Origin: Candidatus Gastranaerophilales bacterium
GTDB lineage: Bacteria > Cyanobacteriota > Vampirovibrionia > Gastranaerophilales > JANQFW01
Assembly: GCA_028277625.1 (NCBI GenBank)
Contig: JANQFW010000016.1
Coordinates: 1 to 48,413, forward strand
DNA: 48,413 nucleotides
Direction: 5' to 3'
Shown piece after piece: positions 43,410-48,413 of the stretch. Every line of letters starts with the position of its first letter. Position 1 is the stretch's first letter. The notes below the pieces were generated by a model. That model was given only the letters and a program-made list of their open reading frames with translations. It had not been told where the DNA came from and made no database searches. Position numbers and translations under genes: made by a program.

Positions 43410-43946
43410 TTACTTACCAGTCTTACCGGCTTTTCTACGTATATACTCACCCGAGTATCTGATACCTTTTGCTTTGTAAACTTCTGGAGGTCTTTTTGAT
43501 CTGATTAAAGCAGCCATATGACCAACTTCTTGCTTACACGCACCGAAAACAGTGATTTTATTATTTCCTTCTACTTTTATTTCAATACCATCAGGTGGAT
43601 CGATTTCTACAGGGTGACTATATCCAAGAGCTAGAACTAATTTTTTTCCATCTTTTTGTGCTCTATAACCAACACCATGTATTTCTAGATCTTTTGAAAA
43701 CCCTTTGCTAACTCCAGTTACAAGGTTGTTTACTAATGTACGACTTAAACCATGCAAAGCTCTGGTTTTTCTTTCATCATTAGCTCTTTCCAGAGTTATA
43801 AGATTTCCATCTTTTTTTACAATTATTTCAGATCTGAGAGAAACACTTAATGTTCCTAAAGCACCTTTTGCTGTTACCAAATTTCCTTCAATTGTAACAT
43901 CTACTTTATCTGGTATTTCAACAGGTGTTTTACCAATTCTGGACAT
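43410..43946 (-). CDS. rplF: 50S ribosomal protein L6
   Basis: 178 aa, two-fold L6 domain protein near the factor-binding site. [20 protein letters not shown] at the start, [34 protein letters not shown], and the signature RRPPEVYK-type end ([19 protein letters not shown] with RRKAGKTGK). Gap of 18 nt to rpsH and 15 nt to rplR; part of one transcript. Confidence 0.97.
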   Translation of the reverse strand: MSRIGKTPVEIPDKVDVTIEGNLVTAKGALGTLSVSLRSEIIVKKDGNLITLERANDERKTRALHGLSRTLVNNLVTGVSKGFSKDLEIHGVGYRAQKDGKKLVLALGYSHPVEIDPPDGIEIKVEGNNKITVFGACKQEVGHMAALIRSKRPPEVYKAKGIRYSGEYIRRKAGKTGK

Positions 43947-43964
43947 TTCAACTAATCTCCGTGT

Positions 43965-44360
43965 TTACCATACATAACAAAGGATTTCTCCACCGATATT
44001 TTGTTTTTTTGCTTCTCTATCGGTTAATAATCCATTGCTTGTACTTAATATTGCTATTCCTAAGCCGCCGAGTACACTTTTTAAATTTTTAGCTTTACTA
44101 TAAATTCTAAGACCTGGCTTGCTTATACGGCGTAAATTTGATATTACCGGCTTGTTACGTTCACCGTATTTTAGGGTTATACTTATCATTTTAAACTGTT
44201 CATTATCAAGAACTTTATAATCAATTATATAGCCTTCTTTTTTTAACAATTCAGCTAATTTTAGTTTTAATTTAGAATGAGGTATTTTTACTTCAGCATG
44301 CTTTACAACATTAGCATTTCTGATTCTTGTAAGCATATCTGCTATTGGATCTGTATTCAT
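43965..44360 (-). CDS. rpsH: 30S ribosomal protein S8
   Basis: 131 aa. [20 protein letters not shown] start, central [20 protein letters not shown], and the C-terminal [21 protein letters not shown] that contacts helix 21 of 16S rRNA. In other bacteria S8 represses the spc operon. Length and order (after rpsN, before rplF) are normal. Confidence 0.97.
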   Translation of the reverse strand: MNTDPIADMLTRIRNANVVKHAEVKIPHSKLKLKLAELLKKEGYIIDYKVLDNEQFKMISITLKYGERNKPVISNLRRISKPGLRIYSKAKNLKSVLGGLGIAILSTSNGLLTDREAKKQNIGGEILCYVW

Positions 44361-44390
44361 TATATTATTTCCCCTTAATTTAGGAACAAT

Positions 44391-44597
44391 TTACCAACTT
44401 GATTTTGTCACACCAGGCAATAATCCTTGATGAGCCATAATTCTAAGATGAACTCTGCAAAGACCAAAATCTCTGTGATATCCTCTTGGTCTTCCACAAA
44501 TACTACATCTATTACGCAATCTCACTTTCGGGTATTTACCTTTTGCAGCCAATTCTTGTCTTTGTTTTTCTTTTGCAATCATTGATTTTTTGGCCAC
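44391..44597 (-). CDS. rpsN: 30S ribosomal protein S14, short zinc-type with C-C-C-H ligand set
   Basis: 68 aa. The short form of S14: [20 protein letters not shown], then [21 protein letters not shown] and ...[13 protein letters not shown]. Zinc-type S14 normally has two CxxC pairs; here the first is intact (C31, C34) while the second reads C-R-V-H, so the fourth ligand would be His. It lies inside the spc cluster between rplE and rpsH as in most bacteria, unlike photosynthetic cyanobacteria where rpsN is elsewhere. The N-terminal part is some 7 residues longer than Bacillus S14. Confidence 0.95.
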   Translation of the reverse strand: MAKKSMIAKEKQRQELAAKGKYPKVRLRNRCSICGRPRGYHRDFGLCRVHLRIMAHQGLLPGVTKSSW

Positions 44598-44626
44598 GAT
44601 ATATTCTCCTTAAATATTTGTTGACA

Positions 44627-45178
44627 TTAATTCTTCTTAAAAGGCATTCCTAATTCTTCTAGCAACGCCAAAGCTTCTTCATCAGTGTTAGCAGTTGTAA
44701 CGATTGAAATATTCATACCTAAAGTGTGATCTATTTCATCATACTTAATTTCTGGGAACAGTAGCTGATCATTAATACCTAATGAGTAGTTACCCCTTCC
44801 ATCGCAACTTTTTCTGCCCACACCACGAAAGTCTCTTATTCGAGGCAAAGAAACACAAAGTAGCTTTTGCAAGAAGTGATACATCTTATCACCTCTTAGC
44901 GTTACCATTACGCCTATTGGCATACCTTGTCTTAATTTATATGTTGCTATTGATTTTTTAGCCTTAGTTACAACTGGAGCTTGTCCAGCAATTTTTGTTA
45001 GGTCTCTTATAGCAGAGTCTAATATTTTACTATTCTGCACTGCTTGACCTAGTCCCATGTTGATGACTACCTTTTCAACCTTGGGAATCTGATGATCATT
45101 CTCATACCCAAATCTTTCCTTTAATTTGGGTTTTGAGTCTTCACGATATTTATCTTTTAATTTTTTAGTTATTGACAT
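44627..45178 (-). CDS. rplE: 50S ribosomal protein L5
   Basis: 183 aa; binds 5S rRNA and the central protuberance. [20 protein letters not shown] at the N-terminus, [39 protein letters not shown] and the C-terminal [15 protein letters not shown]. Standard length and position between rplX and rpsN. Confidence 0.97.
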   Translation of the reverse strand: MSITKKLKDKYREDSKPKLKERFGYENDHQIPKVEKVVINMGLGQAVQNSKILDSAIRDLTKIAGQAPVVTKAKKSIATYKLRQGMPIGVMVTLRGDKMYHFLQKLLCVSLPRIRDFRGVGRKSCDGRGNYSLGINDQLLFPEIKYDEIDHTLGMNISIVTTANTDEEALALLEELGMPFKKN

Positions 45179-45189
45179 TTTTTTATCCC

Positions 45190-45537
45190 CTAAATATCAA
45201 TTTGTTCACCACATTTTTTACAGACTCTAGTTTTTTGTCCATCTTCGATAATTTCATGTCTGATCCTTGTCGGTTTTTCACATTTAGGGCAACATAACAT
45301 TACTTTTGACGACCTAATTGGAGCTTCAAGCTTAATTAAGCCACCACGGACATTTCTCATTGGATTAGGCTTCATTGCTTTAGTAATAAAATTTACACCT
45401 TCAACAACTACCCTACCTAGTTTAGTGTCTACTGATTTTATATTGCCAATTTTGGATTTGTCTTTACCGCTAATTACAATTACTCTATCGCCTGTTTTGA
45501 TGTGTAATTTATACTTTTTCTTTTTAGTCTTGATCAT
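45190..45537 (-). CDS. rplX: 50S ribosomal protein L24, with C-terminal zinc ribbon
   Basis: 115 aa. KOW motif near the N-terminus ([20 protein letters not shown]) and the [15 protein letters not shown] segment. The C-terminus has two CxxC pairs, [13 protein letters not shown] and CKKCGEQID (plus a further Cys just before), a zinc-ribbon end found in many bacterial L24 proteins. It helps start 50S assembly. 11 nt before rplE. Confidence 0.96.
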   Translation of the reverse strand: MIKTKKKKYKLHIKTGDRVIVISGKDKSKIGNIKSVDTKLGRVVVEGVNFITKAMKPNPMRNVRGGLIKLEAPIRSSKVMLCCPKCEKPTRIRHEIIEDGQKTRVCKKCGEQIDI

Positions 45538-45550
45538 TATTAGATATCTC

Positions 45551-45919
45551 CTAAATTACTTCTGGTGCAAGAGATACAATTTTAGTATAATTTTTATCTC
45601 TTAATTCACGCGCAACAGGCCCGAATACACGTGTCCCAACTGGGTTACCTTCTTTGTTTATAATTACCGCAGCATTGTCATCAAATCTAATTTTTGACCC
45701 ATCTGCACGAGTTTTTGTAGCTTTGACTCGAACAATTACAGCTCTAACAATATCAGATTTTTTTACTGGCATATTCGGTGCAGCATCTTTTACAGTTGCC
45801 ACAATAACATCACCAAGCCCTGCATAGGTTTTATTCGAGCTTCCTAATACACGAATGCAAAGTAATTGTTTTGCACCTGTATTATCCGCAACGTTTAATC
45901 TTGTTTCTTGTTGAATCAT
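45551..45919 (-). CDS. rplN: 50S ribosomal protein L14
   Basis: 122 aa, highly conserved: [60 protein letters not shown] and [21 protein letters not shown]. Forms the bridge to 30S with L19. First gene of the spc part of the cluster; 13 nt before rplX. Confidence 0.98.
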   Translation of the reverse strand: MIQQETRLNVADNTGAKQLLCIRVLGSSNKTYAGLGDVIVATVKDAAPNMPVKKSDIVRAVIVRVKATKTRADGSKIRFDDNAAVIINKEGNPVGTRVFGPVARELRDKNYTKIVSLAPEVI

Positions 45920-45930
45920 TACTATATCTC

Positions 45931-46176
45931 CTATGTAGCTTGCTTTAAAACTTCAGCTACAGTCCATCTTTTTGTCTTACTAATAGGTCGAGATTCAATA
46001 AGTTTAACTTCATCACCATTATTACATGAATATGCTCCAGTAGCAGCCACATAATGCTTAGTTGTTCCAATAATTTTTTTATATTTCGGATGAGGTTTAA
46101 ATTGAGCCACCTCAACAACTACGGTGTTAGCCATTTTGGTACTAATAACTCGACCAACTTTTTCTTTTTTAGGCAT
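45931..46176 (-). CDS. rpsQ: 30S ribosomal protein S17
   Basis: 81 aa OB-fold protein binding the 5' domain of 16S r[39 protein letters not shown], and the [18 protein letters not shown] signature are present. Last gene of the S10 part; 11 nt before rplN. Confidence 0.97.
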   Translation of the reverse strand: MPKKEKVGRVISTKMANTVVVEVAQFKPHPKYKKIIGTTKHYVAATGAYSCNNGDEVKLIESRPISKTKRWTVAEVLKQAT

Positions 46177-46194
46177 GGCCTATTACCTCTTCAT

Positions 46195-46392
46195 TTATTG
46201 TTTATTTAACTGTTTTTCTCTTATTACGGTTTTCATTCTTGAAATTTGTGATCTTAACTTAGAAAATTCTGCTGTATTTTCTAGTTTGTAAGTGGATTTT
46301 TTGATTTTTAAGTCAAAAAGCATCTTTCTTACGTTTAGAATTTCTTCAATAAGTTCTTCGATTGTACGCTCACGCATTTCACTTATTTTCAT
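46195..46392 (-). CDS. rpmC: 50S ribosomal protein L29
   Basis: 65 aa helical hairpin at the exit tunnel: MKISEMRERTIEELIEEI, FDLKIKKSTYKLENTAEFSK and SRMKTVIREKQL. Normal length; 14 nt after rplP. Confidence 0.96.
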   Translation of the reverse strand: MKISEMRERTIEELIEEILNVRKMLFDLKIKKSTYKLENTAEFSKLRSQISRMKTVIREKQLNKQ

Positions 46393-46406
46393 TTATGATA
46401 CCACCA

Positions 46407-46814
46407 TTATTGTTTTTCTATTATTTTCACCTTGATAGGGAGTTTTTGCGCGGCTTTTTCTAGTGCTCTACGAGCAATATCTCTATCATGGTATGTTATT
46501 TCAAATAATAATCTTCTTGTTTTTACAACTGCTACCCAGTATTCAGGATTTCCTTTGCCTTTACCCATACGGGTTTCCGCGGGTTTTGCTGTTACTGGCT
46601 TATCAGGGAAGATTTTTATCCAGACTTGACCGCCTCTTTTGAGCTCACGAGTGATGGCTCGTCTAGCAGCTTCTATTTGCCTACTGGTTATCCAAGCAGG
46701 TTCTAATGCCACTATGCCAAAATCACCATATTCCAAATCAGTACCCCTTGTTTCGTGGCCTGACATTCTTCCTCTCATTTGTTTACGGTATTTAGTCTTT
46801 TTAGGCATTAACAT
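46407..46814 (-). CDS. rplP: 50S ribosomal protein L16
   Basis: 135 aa. [20 protein letters not shown] start; AGGAG lies 9 nt before this ATG, so the internal ATG at 46808 is not used. Signatures [20 protein letters not shown] and [18 protein letters not shown], near the A site and peptidyl-transferase centre. Between rpsC and rpmC as usual. Confidence 0.97.
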   Translation of the reverse strand: MLMPKKTKYRKQMRGRMSGHETRGTDLEYGDFGIVALEPAWITSRQIEAARRAITRELKRGGQVWIKIFPDKPVTAKPAETRMGKGKGNPEYWVAVVKTRRLLFEITYHDRDIARRALEKAAQKLPIKVKIIEKQ

Positions 46815-46839
46815 AATTAATTACTCCTAATTATATTTT

Positions 46840-47667
46840 TTATTGACTTTCACTTTGAGTTTCTTTTGCTTGGCCTTGTTCAGCTTGCTGGCTTTGAGTT
46901 CTTTGCGACTGATTTCCACCCTGTCTTTGGACACCTTGCCTCTGACCTGGTTTTCCGCCACCACGTCCTCTTTTTCTTTGAGGTCTACCTGCACCGTGCT
47001 CACTTGTTTTTACTTTTATGTTCATATCAGCACTTTCGCCCGGCAATATTTCACCCTTAAAGATCCATACTTTAACGCCAATAATACCAAATACAGTATC
47101 CGCCTCTGCAACACCATAATCTATATCAGCTCTCAAAGTTTGTAGAGGGATACGTCCTTCTTTTGTCCATTCTGTACGCGCAATCTCAGCACCACCAAGT
47201 CTGCCTGCTACAGCAACTTTGATACCTTGCACGCCTGAACGCATTGAGCGCTGAATAGCTTGCTTCATTGCTCTTCTGAATACAACACGTTTTTCGAGTT
47301 GTAATGCAATTGATTCTGCTACTAGTTGAGCGTCAGCATCAACTCTTGCAACTTCTAAAACATCAATTTGAACTCGCTTGTCGGTCATTTTACTTAGTTC
47401 TTTTCTTAATTCGTCAATTCCTTGACCACTTCTACCGACAACCATTCCAGGCTTTGCAGTTATAATTAATATATTTGTCTGCTTAGCTTTTCTTTTAATA
47501 AGAATTTTGCTTATGCCAGCAGTATATAATTTTTTCTTTATAAATTTTCTTATTTTATAATCTTCCTCAATTATTTTGCGCATAACGCTTTTAGTTGCGT
47601 AGCAAATACTGAGGGTCTCTTTTGTTATTCCAACTCTGAGTCCTATTGGATGAGCTTTTTGTCCCAA
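46840..47667 (-). CDS. rpsC: 30S ribosomal protein S3 with low-complexity C-terminal tail
   Basis: 275 aa. [20 protein letters not shown] domain with [15 protein letters not shown], and C-terminal domain [20 protein letters not shown] with [21 protein letters not shown]. The normal S3 body ends near residue 220; a tail of about 55 residues follows, rich in Gly, Arg and Gln ([14 protein letters not shown], then [13 protein letters not shown]). Such Arg/Gln-rich ends are seen in some S3 proteins, and this one is long. S3 lines the mRNA entry channel. Confidence 0.97.
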   Translation of the reverse strand: MGQKAHPIGLRVGITKETLSICYATKSVMRKIIEEDYKIRKFIKKKLYTAGISKILIKRKAKQTNILIITAKPGMVVGRSGQGIDELRKELSKMTDKRVQIDVLEVARVDADAQLVAESIALQLEKRVVFRRAMKQAIQRSMRSGVQGIKVAVAGRLGGAEIARTEWTKEGRIPLQTLRADIDYGVAEADTVFGIIGVKVWIFKGEILPGESADMNIKVKTSEHGAGRPQRKRGRGGGKPGQRQGVQRQGGNQSQRTQSQQAEQGQAKETQSESQ

Positions 47668-47679
47668 GGTTCAAGTCTC

Positions 47680-48036
47680 CTATTTAGCTTTGTTAAGTAG
47701 TTTTTTATCAACACTTACTTTTACAGTTAAATGAGATGTACGCTTTGTTCTTCTATAAACACGTCCTTGGGCTCTTGGTTTAGCTCTTTTATATGTTGGA
47801 CCTTCGTCTACATATATTTCAGATAAAACCAACCCTTCCGAAGAAACACCCCATTTTTCTGCGGCATTAGCAACTGCACAGATCAAGTTTTTTTCTACTA
47901 CTCTTGCTGCAAAATAAGGCATAAATCTAAGGATATTTACTGCTTCATCAACGTTTTTTCCGCGTACTTCATTTATAACCCTGCGAATTTTTCGTGCAGT
48001 CATTCTAATATATTTTTGTTTAGCTTGAGCTTCCAT
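47680..48036 (-). CDS. rplV: 50S ribosomal protein L22
   Basis: 118 aa. KYIRMTARKIRRVINEVRGK, ILRFMPYFAARVVEKNL, and the tunnel loop region YVDEGPTYKRAKPRAQGRVY with RTKRTSHLTVKV. Extends a loop into the nascent-peptide tunnel. 12 nt before rpsC. Confidence 0.97.
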   Translation of the reverse strand: MEAQAKQKYIRMTARKIRRVINEVRGKNVDEAVNILRFMPYFAARVVEKNLICAVANAAEKWGVSSEGLVLSEIYVDEGPTYKRAKPRAQGRVYRRTKRTSHLTVKVSVDKKLLNKAK

Positions 48037-48065
48037 AATTAAGCTTTCCTCTTTGTATTTGAAGT

Positions 48066-48347
48066 TTATCTTCTCTTTGCAGTCTTATCAGAACCAGCAT
48101 GACCTCTAAAGTATCTTGTAGGTGCAAATTCACCTAATTTATGTCCGATCATCTGCTCTGTTACATACACTGGAATGAATGATTTACCATTGTATACTGC
48201 TATTGTGTGTCCAATCATCGGTGGTACAATCATTGATGCTCTGGACCACGTTTTTATAACTTGTTTTTTGGTACTTTCATTTAATTTTTCGACTTTTTCA
48301 AGCAATGCTTCTTGTACATAAGGTCCTTTTTTTAATGAACGAGCCAT
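48066..48347 (-). CDS. rpsS: 30S ribosomal protein S19
   Basis: 93 aa. [39 protein letters not shown], and [20 protein letters not shown] are textbook S19. It contacts tRNA and L5 in the 30S head. GGAG lies about 8 nt upstream of the start. Confidence 0.97.
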   Translation of the reverse strand: MARSLKKGPYVQEALLEKVEKLNESTKKQVIKTWSRASMIVPPMIGHTIAVYNGKSFIPVYVTEQMIGHKLGEFAPTRYFRGHAGSDKTAKRR

Positions 48348-48361
48348 TGATTAATTTCTCC

Positions 48362-48413
48362 TTACTTACGTTTTCTGACAATGTACTTATCAGATTGTTT
48401 ACGCTTTCTAGTG
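48362..48413 (-). CDS. rplB: 50S ribosomal protein L2, C-terminal end only
   Basis: The last 16 codons are visible and end at a TAA (48362-48364): TRKRKQSDKYIVRKRK, the standard basic C-terminus of L2. The rest is beyond the window. It confirms that the cluster continues upstream as in the S10 operon. Confidence 0.9.
   Translation of the reverse strand, partial: TRKRKQSDKYIVRKRK

Noticed and set aside
1-48413. CRISPR arrays, rRNA, intact insertion sequences or prophage
   Set aside because: No regularly spaced repeats, no rRNA-like stretches, and no transposase, integrase or phage structural genes were seen on either strand.

Overview
The window looks like low-GC chromosome from a non-photosynthetic relative of cyanobacteria (class Vampirovibrionia / 'Melainabacteria', perhaps Gastranaerophilales). 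The strongest evidence is that the RNA polymerase beta-prime subunit is encoded by two complete adjacent genes, rpoC1 and rpoC2, which is the cyanobacterial-lineage arrangement. A long SI3-like insert in rpoC2 and a cyanobacteria/plant-like glutamate-cysteine ligase agree with this. No photosynthesis genes are present here. The taxonomic assignment is inference.

Layout. 1-635: a cut-off HTH regulator diverging from a 56-aa small protein with its own promoter. 668-4504 (minus): amidase with AMIN domains, glutamate racemase murI and a family 2 glycosyltransferase, i.e. envelope genes. 4879-6648 (plus): a lineage-type hypothetical protein and metK. 6734-10146 (minus): gshA and a large repeat protein of the TPR/SNAP type. 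10307-13418 (plus): rsmA-ispE-bioA. 13442-20585 (minus): a compact Tad/Flp pilus operon cpaB-cpaC-cpaE-cpaF-tadB-tadC, without pilin or prepilin peptidase. It diverges from a protein with one EF-hand loop. 21767-24295 (minus): folK-trpA-flavoprotein. 24551-24703: an easily missed 50-aa peptide gene with a near-consensus promoter, a Fur-like palindrome over its -35 box, a good ribosome binding site and an intrinsic terminator. 25002-26378: a divergent protein with the catalytic signature of guanidino-group-modifying enzymes (agmatine / peptidyl-arginine deiminase fold). Then come a secreted TPR protein with a Met-rich tail, a small HTH regulator, nadE with an NrtR-like Nudix/winged-helix protein, and a group II intron maturase remnant.

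The last 17 kb (31304-48413, mostly minus) is core information processing: rplB(end)-rpsS-rplV-rpsC-rplP-rpmC-rpsQ-rplN-rplX-rplE-rpsN-rpsH-rplF-rplR, then rplJ-rplL-rpoB-rpoC1-rpoC2. The spc part stops at rplR behind a bidirectional terminator. A plus-strand pair (ribbon-helix-helix regulator and PilZ c-di-GMP protein) lies between the two ribosomal blocks. The rplJ leader and the rplL-rpoB gap both carry attenuator-like hairpins, and the rpoC2 end has a 15-bp-stem terminator next to the intron remnant.

The best candidate for something undescribed is the 24.5-26.4 kb locus: a regulated small Cys/Arg-containing peptide divergent from a deiminase-like enzyme. That enzyme carries an N-terminal 'QQKR...N-x-N-F-x-G' segment also found on the unrelated repeat protein at 6734-8440.
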